A stretch of DNA of 64,000 bases, taken from NCBI GenBank assembly GCA_025465475.1, contig JAODMR010000084.1, positions 19,168 through 83,167 on the forward strand, in the 5' to 3' direction. Positions 34,618-43,605 of this stretch are shown piece by piece. Within the stretch, counting starts at the first letter, position 1. The number at the start of each line of letters is the position of its first letter. A model generated the notes under the pieces. It did not search any database and was not told the origin of the DNA. It saw only the letters and a list, made by a program, of their open reading frames with translations. A program made the translations under genes and the position numbers. Source of the DNA: Micrococcaceae bacterium. Its GTDB lineage: Bacteria; Actinomycetota; Actinomycetes; Actinomycetales; Micrococcaceae.

Positions 34618-34676
34618 ATCCGGCCCGGCTCCGCCGGCGGCAGTGACGCCGCCGGAGAGGTCGGGCCGGATCCTTT
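34618..34676 (+). terminator. Terminator after the VOC gene
   Basis: ATCCGGCCCG pairs with CGGGCCGGAT around an inner CCGGCGGC/GCCGCCGG stem, and CCTTTCT follows. The region up to 34830 holds no other recognisable feature. Confidence 0.7.
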
Positions 34677-34830
34677 CTGCTGACCCTGCCGGGGTGGGCG
34701 GAAACTGGCAGAAAAGCATAGTTTTATCGGTTTCATTTTCCGGGAGTGAAACTTTGGGGATGGCCCGGTGCAGTTTCGGTGCATCCGGTCCTACTGTTTG
34801 CGGGCCCGGTCCTCCGGCTTGCCGGCCGGT

Positions 34831-35751
34831 CTAGGACCAGGGCGTGATGGGGCGTGGCTGAAGGACACCGTCGACGGTGGCGTCCAGGCGCTCCTCAAAG
34901 AAGCACAGCAGCCCGGCAATCAGGGAGGACTCCGGCAGCGGCTCCTCGTAGCTCCAGGCAATGTCGGTTCCACCCGGCGTGTCGGGCAGCGACCAGTACG
35001 TGGCGATGCCCTTGTACGGGCAGATGGTGCGGGTTCGGCTGGGGACCAGAACGTCCAGGCGGACGTCCTCCCGCGGCACATAGGCCCGGACCGGCAACAT
35101 CGTCTCGTACAGCAGCCGGGCTTGCCGGGTGTTGGCCAGTTCCACCCCCGCCAGGTCATTACGCCGATGCTGCGACGAGAGCCGCACGTCCACCCGATGG
35201 AACGGGTCCCGCGGATGGCCCAGGATGGGCTCCTCGTCCTCGATCCAGTCAAAGGCGGCAAAACTGAGCACCACATAATCGGCAAGGGAAGGGTCCGCCA
35301 GCCGAAACGCCGCACCCTCCAGCGCCGCATCCCGCCGTCGTTCGTCCGCTCCTGACGGCGCGGAACCGGACTGGCCGGAACCTGGCTGGCCGGAACCGGA
35401 CTGGCCGGAACCTGGCAAATCGGACCTTGGCACGTGGACTGTCAGTTCCGTCCCCGCGGTGGTGTGATGCCGGAAACCAGTGCGTGGGTCCAGGCGCATC
35501 GGCCCTCCCTTACCCAACGCGAAAGGGAACGCCTCAGCCTCGATCGATTCCGCCGGCACGAGGGGAACCAGAAGATCTTCTTCAGGGACGGCATAGACGG
35601 GCGTCACCCGTTGCGGTTCCCACAGCAGCACTGCGCGCCAGGTGTCCACTACCGGCGTCCCGTGGTAGATGGCGCGGACCCGCTTGGCGGTTGGTTCAAA
35701 GCGAAGCTGGGGCATCAGGCCGAACAAGGCCTCGGACATCCGGACGGACAT
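34831..35751 (-). CDS. DUF427 domain-containing protein (two DUF427 modules)
   Basis: This protein of about 306 aa has two DUF427 units. The first spans the N-terminus (KRVRAIYHGTPVVDTWRAVLLWEP) and the second the C-terminal third (RTRTICPYKGIATYWSL, then DIAWSYEEPLPES). A GSGQSGSGQPGSGQSGS linker encoded by short repeats lies between them. The biochemical role is unknown. The ATG at 35751 has AAGGGG directly upstream; an ATG 12 bp later is an alternative. Confidence 0.82.
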   Translation of the reverse strand: MSVRMSEALFGLMPQLRFEPTAKRVRAIYHGTPVVDTWRAVLLWEPQRVTPVYAVPEEDLLVPLVPAESIEAEAFPFALGKGGPMRLDPRTGFRHHTTAGTELTVHVPRSDLPGSGQSGSGQPGSGQSGSAPSGADERRRDAALEGAAFRLADPSLADYVVLSFAAFDWIEDEEPILGHPRDPFHRVDVRLSSQHRRNDLAGVELANTRQARLLYETMLPVRAYVPREDVRLDVLVPSRTRTICPYKGIATYWSLPDTPGGTDIAWSYEEPLPESSLIAGLLCFFEERLDATVDGVLQPRPITPWS

Positions 35752-35815
35752 CCCCTTACTGTGGACCTGCGGCGGCAGCCCGTCAATCCTGCGAACGCGT
35801 GTTGAGCGGGCCTGT

Positions 35816-38026
35816 TTACCCCCGGCGGTTGAGCAACTCGGTGGCACCGAGGGCGTCGGCCACGAAGGCATAGTCCCAAGCGCGGGTCTTCCACCCTTCG
35901 TAACGACCGGAGGCGCCGCCGTGTCCGCCGTCCATCTCAATCTTCAGCACCACTGGCTCCGAGCCGGTGGTTTTCTCCCGGAGCGCCTGCACCCACTTGG
36001 CCGGTTCGACGTACAGCACTCGGGTGTCGTTGAAGCTCGTGACTGCGGCGATCCGTGGATAGGCCACCGGCCGGATGTTTTCGTACGGCGTGTAATCCTT
36101 CATGTAGCGGTACACGTCAGCGTCGGTGATGGGGTTGCCCCATTCTTCCCACTCCAACGCGGACAGCGGCAGGTCGGGATCCAGGATCGTGGTTAGAGCA
36201 TCGACGAACGGCACTTGTGCCACGATCGCCGCGTACTTTTCCGGCGCCAGGTTAGCGACCGCGCCCATCAGCAGTCCACCGGCAGATCCGCCCATCGCGG
36301 CAATCCGGGCTGGATCCACCCAACCGGATTTGGCCAACCAGTCAGTGGCATCAACAAAGTCAGTGAACGTGTTCCGCTTCTGCAGCTTTTTACCGGCGTC
36401 GTACCAGTTCCTGCCCATCTCCCCGCCTCCGCGCACGTGGGCGATGACAAAGACAACGCCGCGGTCCAGCAGCGAGAGCCGGGCCACCGCGAAGCCTGGG
36501 TCCATGCTGACCTCGTACGACCCGTACCCGTAGATCAGGCCGGGATTGGAACCGTCCCGTGCGAGATCAGCCCGCCGGATCACCGAGAGGGGAATACGGG
36601 TGCCGTCCGCCGCCTTCGCCCATTCGCGCTCCGCCACATAATCGGCCGCAGCGTAGTTTCCCAGGACAGGGGTCTCCTTGCGCAGCAGCAGTTCGCCATC
36701 CGGCTGGTCCGCGCCGGGCAGGACGTAGTCATACACACGCGGCGGGGTCAGGTAGGAGGTATAGCCGAGCCGGATGACAGGCGCCTCATAGTCGGATCCG
36801 CCGACGTGGCTGGTGTACAGCTCCTCGTCGAAGGAAGGCTCGACGGCGCCGGCTTGGGCGTCAGTGCCCAGTCCGGCCAGTGGAACCACCTGCACCCGCT
36901 CGATGGTGCCCTTGCGGATGGACAGGACCAGGTGCGTCGAGGTGACCGTCGCACCGTTGACCCGGACGCCGTCGTCGTGCGGCAGGACCGTCCGCCAGTG
37001 CTGGTCCGCTACCGGCTTGTCCAACTCCGCGGGGTCCACCAGCGACACCATGGAGTTGACGGCGTTCCTGTTGTGGGTCAGCAGGATGGTTTCCACCCCG
37101 TCCAGCAGGAACGGTTCGGCCTCATAGAGCACCCGTTCGCTGCGTGGAAGAACCAGCGTCAGCCCCGCTTCCGGATTGTCGAAGCTGAGGTAGCGGGTTT
37201 CGCTGTACTCGGAGCAGCCGATGCTCAGGACCAGGCTGCGCCGGTCGGCGGACAGCTCGAAGCCGGTCCACATTGCGACGTCGTCCTCCTGGTAGAGCAC
37301 GGTGTCCTGCTCAACGGGGGCGCCCAGGACGTGCACCTTGACCTGGTGGGGGCGCCAGGAATCGTCGACGACGGTGTAGAAGAGTCGGCTGCCGTCAGGG
37401 GAAAACGTGAGCCCGTAAAAGACGTTCTCGATGACATCCGGAAGCAGCTCCCCGCTGCGCAGGTCCTTGATCCGTACAGTGAAGCGCTCGTCGCCCGCAT
37501 TGTCCACGGCATAGGCGTACAGGTTGCCGTCCTGGGTCACGGCTGCACCGCCTATGGAAAAGAACGGCTTGCCCTCGGCCTCCGCGTTGCCGTCCAGGAT
37601 GACCTGTTCGCCGGGGACGGGGGTTCCGGCCACGACGTCGGGCGGTGTCCAGTCGGCGATCGGATTGCCGGTGTTTCCCGCGGCCTCCCGGCAGTAGATA
37701 CCGTATGCCTTGCCCTCCTCTATCCGGGAGTAGTACCACCAGTCGTCCTTGCGGCTGGGAACCGAAAGGTCAGTCTCCTGGGTGCGGTTCTTGATCTCGT
37801 TGAAGATGTCCTGCCGCAACTGCTCCTGGGAGGCGGTGACGGCATCCGTATAGGCCTGCTCGGCCTCGAGGTGCGCCTTGACCTCCGGATTCTCCTTGTC
37901 CCGCAGCCATTCGTAGGGGTCGACGAAGGTATCCCCGTGGTGCGTCCGGGCCGATGGCACTTTCTTGGCGACCGGAGCGCTCGTCAAGGGACCCGCAGGA
38001 GCAGCAGAAGCTGGAGTTGAACTCAT
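35816..38026 (-). CDS. ptrB: S9 family peptidase, oligopeptidase B-like (PtrB)
   Basis: This 736-aa serine peptidase has an N-terminal seven-bladed propeller and a C-terminal alpha/beta hydrolase domain. The nucleophile motif is GGSAGG (Ser581), preceded by VFVIAHVRGGGEMGRNWYD; the terminal His lies in DGGHGGASGR. Oligopeptidase B cleaves short peptides after basic residues in the cytoplasm. TAGAGT sits 6 nt before the ATG. Confidence 0.92.
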   Translation of the reverse strand: MSSTPASAAPAGPLTSAPVAKKVPSARTHHGDTFVDPYEWLRDKENPEVKAHLEAEQAYTDAVTASQEQLRQDIFNEIKNRTQETDLSVPSRKDDWWYYSRIEEGKAYGIYCREAAGNTGNPIADWTPPDVVAGTPVPGEQVILDGNAEAEGKPFFSIGGAAVTQDGNLYAYAVDNAGDERFTVRIKDLRSGELLPDVIENVFYGLTFSPDGSRLFYTVVDDSWRPHQVKVHVLGAPVEQDTVLYQEDDVAMWTGFELSADRRSLVLSIGCSEYSETRYLSFDNPEAGLTLVLPRSERVLYEAEPFLLDGVETILLTHNRNAVNSMVSLVDPAELDKPVADQHWRTVLPHDDGVRVNGATVTSTHLVLSIRKGTIERVQVVPLAGLGTDAQAGAVEPSFDEELYTSHVGGSDYEAPVIRLGYTSYLTPPRVYDYVLPGADQPDGELLLRKETPVLGNYAAADYVAEREWAKAADGTRIPLSVIRRADLARDGSNPGLIYGYGSYEVSMDPGFAVARLSLLDRGVVFVIAHVRGGGEMGRNWYDAGKKLQKRNTFTDFVDATDWLAKSGWVDPARIAAMGGSAGGLLMGAVANLAPEKYAAIVAQVPFVDALTTILDPDLPLSALEWEEWGNPITDADVYRYMKDYTPYENIRPVAYPRIAAVTSFNDTRVLYVEPAKWVQALREKTTGSEPVVLKIEMDGGHGGASGRYEGWKTRAWDYAFVADALGATELLNRRG

Positions 38027-38032
38027 AGTGCC

Positions 38033-38038
38033 ACTCTA
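38033..38038 (-). promoter_or_regulatory. -10 box (TAGAGT), leaderless promoter of ptrB
   Basis: TAGAGT on the minus strand ends 6 nt before the ATG of the S9 peptidase. Confidence 0.5.
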
Positions 38039-38088
38039 TAAAGCGCCACCGGCCGCCGTCGTTCCCTTACCCCCACAGCGAAACCCGC

Positions 38089-38172
38089 CGAGTGTCGAGC
38101 TCTGCACCGCTTCTGACCTGCCGAGTGTCGAGCTCTGCACCTTTCCATAAGGTCGAGTGTCGAGCTCTGCAC
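38089..38172. repeat. Three tandem copies of a 19-bp element (CGAGTGTCGAGCTCTGCAC)
   Basis: Perfect 19-bp copies begin at 38089, 38122 and 38154, separated by unrelated 14- and 13-bp spacers. An inverted 10-bp partial copy (TCGACACTCG) follows at 38201. The array fills the gap between ptrB and the crotonase-like gene. It is not protein-coding and is unlike a CRISPR array in size. Confidence 0.85.
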
Positions 38173-38226
38173 GCTTTTGGTTGTTGGAGAGGTGCTTATC
38201 TCGACACTCGACGGGAAGATGGGACT

Positions 38227-39039
38227 GTGGGAAGAGTGTCCGTGCAGAGCGGTGTTGCGGAAATCGAGCTTGGTCCTGGCCCGACCGTCATGGCGGCGGC
38301 GGGGAGCGACGGGGCCCTGGTGGTTGCGCTCGAGCGCGTGGGCCAGGCGGTAGACGCAGGAATTGCCAAGGTGCTGCTGGTGCACGGCCCGCCCGGCGCG
38401 TTTGATGCTCCTCAGGATCAGGATCAGGATCAGGATCAGGATCAGGATCAGGATCAGGATCAGGATCAGGACCGGGGCCGGGGCCGGAACGACGACGGCG
38501 GCGGGGCAACGGAAACGTCCAGGGGAGAAGCGGCGCTGCAGCGAAAAGCTAGGGCGTCGACCCGGAACCAACTGCTGGAGGCCGTGATGTCGATGTCCAT
38601 TCCGGTCGTCGTCGCTGTGCAGGGCGCGTGTGCCGGGCCGGGCTTGGCCCTGGTGCTGGCAGCCGACGTCGTTTATTTGGACGTGTCCGCGGTGCTGCGG
38701 GCACCGTCAAGGGAAGAACTTGTCCGTTCTCCGGCTTGGCAGCTCCTGGCGCAACGGCAACAGACCGTTCCGATTTGGCAGGCGCTGCGACGGGCTGGAG
38801 CTTTGGATTCGGCGCTCGCGCTCGCCGCTGGTTTACCGGGACACATCAGGCCGGCAGCGTTCTTGTTGGCGGAGGCCCGCTCCGCCGCCCGGGGATTGAC
38901 AGGACCGCCGGTGGTTGAACCGCTCGCGGAAAGGTTCGGCGGAAGCCGTTCGGACAGGGTCAGCTCGCTGCCGCCCGACGTGCGAATCCACAGGCCACCG
39001 GAGCGGGGCTATTGGCACGGACCGGCACCTGAAAAGTAG
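38227..39039 (+). CDS. Crotonase-like (enoyl-CoA hydratase/isomerase superfamily) protein with DQ repeat
   Basis: This protein of about 270 aa has two recognisable crotonase blocks: AKVLLVHGPPGAFDAP (the usual first oxyanion loop) and SIPVVVAVQGACAGPGLALVLAADVVYLD (the second). Between them a (CAGGAT)n tract encodes about ten Asp-Gln repeats and a Gly/Arg stretch, an insertion not expected in the family. Catalytic acidic residues were not identified, so it may be inactive. The start may be GTG 38227 or GTG 38236; the longer open frame reaches into intergenic repeats and is unlikely. Confidence 0.65.
   Translation: MGRVSVQSGVAEIELGPGPTVMAAAGSDGALVVALERVGQAVDAGIAKVLLVHGPPGAFDAPQDQDQDQDQDQDQDQDQDQDRGRGRNDDGGGATETSRGEAALQRKARASTRNQLLEAVMSMSIPVVVAVQGACAGPGLALVLAADVVYLDVSAVLRAPSREELVRSPAWQLLAQRQQTVPIWQALRRAGALDSALALAAGLPGHIRPAAFLLAEARSAARGLTGPPVVEPLAERFGGSRSDRVSSLPPDVRIHRPPERGYWHGPAPEK
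38413..38471 (+). repeat. Hexanucleotide microsatellite (CAGGAT) x ~9.8
   Basis: About 9.8 uninterrupted copies of CAGGAT lie inside the crotonase-like gene and encode Asp-Gln repeats. Unit changes keep the frame, so they would alter linker length rather than switch the gene off. Confidence 0.95.
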
Positions 39040-39115
39040 GAGCCGCACCCGTCCGATCTACCCACTCACCGGCCCAAGCGTCACCTGCCAGCCAAAGGCG
39101 CAGCCCCAACGATTG

Positions 39116-39568
39116 TCAGCGGGTGTCCATGTCCTCGAAGACCAGGAATGTTTGGGTGTCCAGCACACCGGGCATGGACTGCAGTTGGTCGAAGATCACG
39201 CGGCGCAGGTCCACGTTGTCCACCGCGCGCACCAGCAGGATCACATCAAAGTCGCCACCGACCAGAGCAATGTGATGCACCTCGGGGATTGCGCGCAGTT
39301 GTTCGCGAAGTTCCCGCCAGGAATGCTGGCTGACTTTCAGGGTGACGTAGGCGGAGGACCGCAATCCCGCCTTGATCGGGTCCACCAGGGCGGTGAACCG
39401 GGTGAGAACCCCATCGCTGGTCAACCGGGCGATGCGGGAGTAGGCGTGAGCCCGGGAAATGTGCACGTTTTCCGCTACCGCGGTCACGGACAACCGGCCG
39501 TCGCGGGTCAGTTCCTGCAAGATACGCCGATCCACATCGTCCAGTGGCGCGGGAAGGGCATCAGGCAT
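39116..39568 (-). CDS. Lrp/AsnC family transcriptional regulator
   Basis: This 150-aa regulator has an N-terminal winged HTH (DDVDRRILQELTRDGRLSVTAVAENVHISRAHAYSRIARL) and a C-terminal RAM ligand-binding domain ending in the dimer strand. It is divergent from the 2-oxoacid dehydrogenase operon and probably controls it in response to an amino acid such as a branched-chain one; this is inferred from position. AAAGGA precedes the ATG. Confidence 0.9.
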   Translation of the reverse strand: MPDALPAPLDDVDRRILQELTRDGRLSVTAVAENVHISRAHAYSRIARLTSDGVLTRFTALVDPIKAGLRSSAYVTLKVSQHSWRELREQLRAIPEVHHIALVGGDFDVILLVRAVDNVDLRRVIFDQLQSMPGVLDTQTFLVFEDMDTR

Positions 39569-39587
39569 TCGAATCCTTTGAAGCGTG

Positions 39588-39606
39588 CTGCATCACTTTT
39601 GTGCAG
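39588..39606. promoter_or_regulatory. Possible Lrp operator (CTGCA-N9-TGCAG)
   Basis: An interrupted palindrome with 5-bp arms lies 20 bp upstream of the lrp start, in the lrp-pdhA spacer. Lrp sites are often of this form, but this assignment is by position only. Confidence 0.3.
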
Positions 39607-39782
39607 TTCGTCTCCGAGAATAGCCGTTACGGCAGCAACCTTCCACACCTTCGCCGAGTACTGGCGACAAAACGACCACCAGTTCCATACTGAGCCCACA
39701 AGGCATCTTCCACCGCACGCACCGTCAAATGTCGGGATGACGCGATGACGGCGGAAGTGGCGGCACCAAGGAAGGTGGCGGG

Positions 39783-40967
39783 ATGGACGTCCCCACGAGG
39801 TTTTCGGGTCCTGCAGTGCAGTCGTTGCTGCCTTCGTCCGAGCCCGTCCAACTGATTGATCACGACGGCAACCGGGCCGCACCGCAGGTGACAAAAGAGG
39901 CCTATCCCATCCCCGACGTCGACCTCCTGTTGCGCGGTTACCGACAGCTCGTGACGGGCCGCAGGGTCAACCAGCAGGCGTCGGCCCTGGTCCGGCAAGG
40001 CAGGCTCGCGGTTTACCCGTCCTCCTTCGGGCAGGAAGCGTGCCAGGTCGCAGCCGCCCTCTGCCTTGCGCCCGGCGACTGGTTGTTTCCCACCTATCGG
40101 GACACGGTCGCCGCAATCGCCCGCGGCCTTGACCCCGTTCAGGCGCTCGGCGCGTTGCACGGAAACTGGCATTGCGGCTACAACCCCTTGGAGCACCGGG
40201 TAAGCATCGCTGCCACGCCGCTGGCCACCCAGCTGCTGCACGCCGTCGGTGTTGCGCATGCCGCAAAGATGCGCGGTGAGGACACCGTGGTATTGGCCAT
40301 GTGTGGTGACGGGGCCAGCAGCGAGGGCGACTTCTCCGAAGCCCTGAACTTTGCCGCAGTCTTCCAGCTGCCGGTGGTCTTTCTGATCCAAAACAACCAG
40401 TACGCCATCTCCGTTCCACTGTCCCGGCAAACCGCGGCCCCGTCCCTGGCGCACAAGGGAGTCGGTTTCGGCATGCCAGGGGAAGGCGTGGACGGTAACG
40501 ACCTTGCTGCCCTGCTGGCCGTTCTGGGCGCCGCTGTCCGGCACGCCCGCGACGGCGGCGGCCCCACGCTTGTGGAGGCACACACCTATCGCATGGAAGC
40601 GCACACCAACGCCGACGACGCCGACCGGTACCGCAGCCGGGAAGAAGTCGCGCAGTGGCTGCCAAAAGATCCGCTCCGCAGAATGGAGGCATACCTGCGC
40701 ACCCGTGGAACGCTGACCGACGACGACGCGGAACTGGCGGCCGCCGCGGCCGAGGAGGTTGCCGCTCAACTCCGCAACGGGTGGCAGCAGGACGACGTGG
40801 ACCCACTGGACCTGTTCCGTTTTGTCTACAGCAACCCCACACCACAATTGCGTGAACAGGCCGCACAGCTCCAGGAGGAGCTGGCACGGGCCGATAAGCC
40901 GGACGCGGTCGGAAGCACGCCGTCAGCCCCCCAGAAACTGCAGCCGGAAGGCGGTAGCGCGCGATGA
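39783..40967 (+). CDS. pdhA: 2-oxoacid dehydrogenase E1 component, alpha subunit (pyruvate or branched-chain)
   Basis: This 394-aa thiamine diphosphate enzyme subunit has the TPP motif GDGASSEGDFSEALNFAAVFQLPVVFLIQNN (split here only for length: GDG then NN) and YPSSFGQEACQVAAALCL near the start. With the beta subunit it decarboxylates a 2-oxoacid. Linkage to an Lrp regulator favours a branched-chain substrate, but the sequence alone does not settle pyruvate against branched-chain. The stop overlaps the beta start. Confidence 0.87.
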   Translation: MDVPTRFSGPAVQSLLPSSEPVQLIDHDGNRAAPQVTKEAYPIPDVDLLLRGYRQLVTGRRVNQQASALVRQGRLAVYPSSFGQEACQVAAALCLAPGDWLFPTYRDTVAAIARGLDPVQALGALHGNWHCGYNPLEHRVSIAATPLATQLLHAVGVAHAAKMRGEDTVVLAMCGDGASSEGDFSEALNFAAVFQLPVVFLIQNNQYAISVPLSRQTAAPSLAHKGVGFGMPGEGVDGNDLAALLAVLGAAVRHARDGGGPTLVEAHTYRMEAHTNADDADRYRSREEVAQWLPKDPLRRMEAYLRTRGTLTDDDAELAAAAAEEVAAQLRNGWQQDDVDPLDLFRFVYSNPTPQLREQAAQLQEELARADKPDAVGSTPSAPQKLQPEGGSAR

Positions 40968-42049
40968 CCGCCGTATCAGATCAAAGGCCCGCCCTGGCAG
41001 ATGCCGCGGAAGGCGACGCAACAGTCCTGACCTTTGCCGGCGCCTTGAATCTGGCCTTGGCCGATGCCCTTGAGGCGGATCCGACGGTGCTGATGTTTGG
41101 CGAGGACGTGGGTACGCTCGGCGGGGTTTTCCGGGTAACAGACGGACTGGCCAAGCGATTTGGGCCCGACAGGTGCTTCGATACACCGCTCGCCGAGTCC
41201 GGAATTGTCGGGGTGGCGATCGGTATGGCCATGAACGGCATGCGGCCCGTCGTCGAAATGCAGTTCGATGCCTTCGCCTACCCGGCCCTGCAGCAGATCC
41301 TCAGCCACGCCGCCAAGTTCTCCAACCGCACGCGCGGTCGCGTGCATCTGCCCCTGGTCATCCGAATTCCGTATGCGGGCGGCGTCGGCGGGGTGGAGCA
41401 TCACAGCGATTCCTCCGAGGCCTACTACGCGCACACCCCCGGACTGACGGTGCTGACTCCCGCCACCGTGCAGGACGCCTACCGGATGCTCCGGGACGCC
41501 ATCCGCTGGCCCGACCCGGTTGTCTTCCTGGAACCAAAGAAGCTGTACTTCGCCAAGGAAACGGTGGACCTTGGGGCCCTGCGGGAGGATTATGCCCGGG
41601 ATACGGCCGACCGTACAGGCAGTCCCCGTTATGCAGCCATCGGCAAGGCGGTGGTGGCCCGGCCAGGTACTGACGCCACCCTGATCGCTTACGGCGCGTC
41701 GGTGCCCGTTGCGCTGGCAGCTGCGGAAGCGGCCGCAGTGGAGGGAAGGTCTCTTCAGGTGTTGGACGTGCGCTCGCTGGTGCCATTCGATGATGAAACG
41801 GTGATGGCAGCGGTGCGACGTACGGGCCGGGCCGTCGTGATCGCCGAGGCGCCCGGTTTTGCCTCCGTCGCTTCCGAAATTGTTGCCCGCATCCAGGAGC
41901 GCTGCTTCCACTGGCTGGCAGCGCCGGTGCTGCGGGTGACAGGGTTCGACATCCCCTACCCGGCGCCCAAGCTGGAGCACTATCACCTGCCCGACGTGGA
42001 CCGGGTTCTCGACGCCGTTGATGAGTTGCAGTGGGAGGAGGACGAATGA
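40964..42049 (+). CDS. 2-oxoacid dehydrogenase E1 component, beta subunit
   Basis: This 361-aa transketolase-type subunit starts with VLTFAGALNLALADALEADPTVLMFGEDVG. It has RCFDTPLAESGIVGVAIGMAMNG, HHSDSSEAYYAHTPGLTVLTPATV, and a C-terminal LDVRSLVPFDDETV domain. It completes the E1 heterotetramer with the upstream gene. It overlaps both neighbours by 4 nt, so the three genes form a coupled operon. Confidence 0.92.
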   Translation: MTAVSDQRPALADAAEGDATVLTFAGALNLALADALEADPTVLMFGEDVGTLGGVFRVTDGLAKRFGPDRCFDTPLAESGIVGVAIGMAMNGMRPVVEMQFDAFAYPALQQILSHAAKFSNRTRGRVHLPLVIRIPYAGGVGGVEHHSDSSEAYYAHTPGLTVLTPATVQDAYRMLRDAIRWPDPVVFLEPKKLYFAKETVDLGALREDYARDTADRTGSPRYAAIGKAVVARPGTDATLIAYGASVPVALAAAEAAAVEGRSLQVLDVRSLVPFDDETVMAAVRRTGRAVVIAEAPGFASVASEIVARIQERCFHWLAAPVLRVTGFDIPYPAPKLEHYHLPDVDRVLDAVDELQWEEDE

Positions 42050-43548
42050 ACGAGCAGGTGTTCCTGCTGCCGGATCTGGGCGAGGGCCTGAGCGAAGCGG
42101 AGTTGGTGCAATGGCTGGTAGCCGTCGGCGACGAGGTGCGTGTTGACCAACCTGTCGCCGAAGTGGAGACGGCCAAGTCCGTGGTGGAGGTGCCGACGCC
42201 CTTCGCCGGCAGGGTCGCCATGCTGCATGGCAGCCCGGGGCAGATGCTCGACGTCGGTAAACCTTTAGTGTCGATCCTCGCCGCTGATTCGGTGGCCGGA
42301 GGGACTGCATCCGTGCCGGAAACTGAAGGGGAGCGGGAGCCAGAACCGGAAGGAGAGCGGGAGCCAAAAGCGGAACCGGAAGTGGAGCGGGTGCCTCCGG
42401 CTCGGGCCGTAGGGGTGGCTTCGGGAGGCCGAGTCGAGAGGACGGAAGAACTCTCCGGCAACGTGCTGATTGGCTACGGGACGCGAGCCGGGGCCGGCGG
42501 GAGGACGCGGCCCCGCAAAACCAGGGTCCCGGCGTCGTCGCGCGGTTCCGGCCCTCGACAGCCTGCAGGGGCGGTAGCCGTGGTGTCGCCGCTGATCCGT
42601 AAGCTGGCCCGCACCAACGGTGTCCGTTTGTCCGACGTTGACGGCAGCGGACCCGACGGATTGATCCTGCGGCGGGACGTGGAGGCGGCCGCTCCGGGAC
42701 CTGCGGCCAGCGACGTGCCCACAGGCATTCCTGCGCCGAAACTTAACGCGGCGTCCACGGCAAACACGGCGTCCACAGCAAACACGGCGTCCACAGTCAC
42801 AACGGAAACGGCCGACGTCGGCATGGCCCTGGATGCGATGACGGGCCTGCCCGTGGCGTCCCGGGAATCATTGCGGGGTGCACGTCGTACCGCTGCCGCC
42901 ATGTACAGCCGTAGCCGTCGCGAAATCCCCGAGGCGACGGTCTGGGTCGACGCGGATGTGACGGCGCTGATGCAACTGAGGGAGCAACTCAAGACCCGCG
43001 ACGCCGTCGTGCCCGGGATGTTGGCTTTTGTGGCCCGCTTCGTCACCGCTGGCCTTGGCCGTTACCCGCAACTGAACTCACGGTTCGACGACGAGCCGGT
43101 GGGTGGTGAGGTTGTCACCTTTGCCGGTGTGAACCTCGGATTCGCTGCCCAGACGGACCGTGGACTCGTGGTGCCCGCCGTCGAGCACGCGGACCTGCTG
43201 ACGGCCCGGCAGTTGGACGCGGAAATCCGACGGCTTACCGCCGCAGCCCGTTCCGGTACCGCCAGCGCGGCCGAACTGGGTCGTGGAACCTTCACAGTGA
43301 ACAACTATGGCGTGTTCGGAGTGGATGGGTCGGCCGCCATCCTGAACTACCCGCAGGCCGCGATGCTGGGAGTGGGACGGGTGCTCGAACGTCCCTGGGT
43401 TGTGGCGGGGCAGTTGGCGGTCCGGCAGGTCGTGGAACTGACCTTGGTCTTTGACCACCGGGTCTGCGATGGCGAAGTCGCCGCCGGGTTCCTGCGCTTT
43501 GTCGCGGACGCGCTGGAAAACCCGGCGATGGCACTGGCGGACCTCTAG
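42046..43548 (+). CDS. Dihydrolipoamide acyltransferase E2 component
   Basis: This 500-aa E2 has one lipoyl domain (lipoylated Lys44 in VETAKSVVEV) and a long Glu/Pro-rich linker. A peripheral-subunit binding domain follows (VVSPLIRKLARTNGVRLSDVDGSGPDGLILRRDV), then an Ala/Thr/Ser/Asn repeat linker. The catalytic domain ends with the HxxxDG motif at His471-Asp475. It transfers the acyl group from E1 to CoA. No E3 dihydrolipoamide dehydrogenase gene is present in the window, so E3 must come from elsewhere. Confidence 0.92.
   Translation: MNEQVFLLPDLGEGLSEAELVQWLVAVGDEVRVDQPVAEVETAKSVVEVPTPFAGRVAMLHGSPGQMLDVGKPLVSILAADSVAGGTASVPETEGEREPEPEGEREPKAEPEVERVPPARAVGVASGGRVERTEELSGNVLIGYGTRAGAGGRTRPRKTRVPASSRGSGPRQPAGAVAVVSPLIRKLARTNGVRLSDVDGSGPDGLILRRDVEAAAPGPAASDVPTGIPAPKLNAASTANTASTANTASTVTTETADVGMALDAMTGLPVASRESLRGARRTAAAMYSRSRREIPEATVWVDADVTALMQLREQLKTRDAVVPGMLAFVARFVTAGLGRYPQLNSRFDDEPVGGEVVTFAGVNLGFAAQTDRGLVVPAVEHADLLTARQLDAEIRRLTAAARSGTASAAELGRGTFTVNNYGVFGVDGSAAILNYPQAAMLGVGRVLERPWVVAGQLAVRQVVELTLVFDHRVCDGEVAAGFLRFVADALENPAMALADL
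42745..42798 (+). repeat. Three 18-bp direct repeats in the E2 linker
   Basis: Near-identical units of AACACGGCGTCCACAGCA encode NTASTA in the flexible linker between the binding and catalytic domains. Confidence 0.85.
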
Positions 43549-43605
43549 GACGGCTACGGCAGAATGGAAGAACAGTAACGGCAGGCAACAGACGGGGAGG
43601 ACACC

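Noticed and set aside
36215..38020. Long plus-strand frame antisense to the S9 peptidase
   Set aside because: It is a by-product of high third-position GC. The minus strand encodes a full oligopeptidase B with catalytic motifs.
38089..38210. Possible CRISPR array
   Set aside because: Only three 19-bp repeats with 13-14-bp spacers are present, no cas genes are nearby, and dimensions are too small.
38092..38226. Extended N-terminus of the crotonase-like protein
   Set aside because: The extension would translate the 19-bp intergenic repeats and gives Ser/Cys-rich sequence foreign to the family.
40976..42367. Long minus-strand frame across the E1 beta and E2 genes
   Set aside because: It is antisense to well-conserved dehydrogenase genes and shows no domain similarity.
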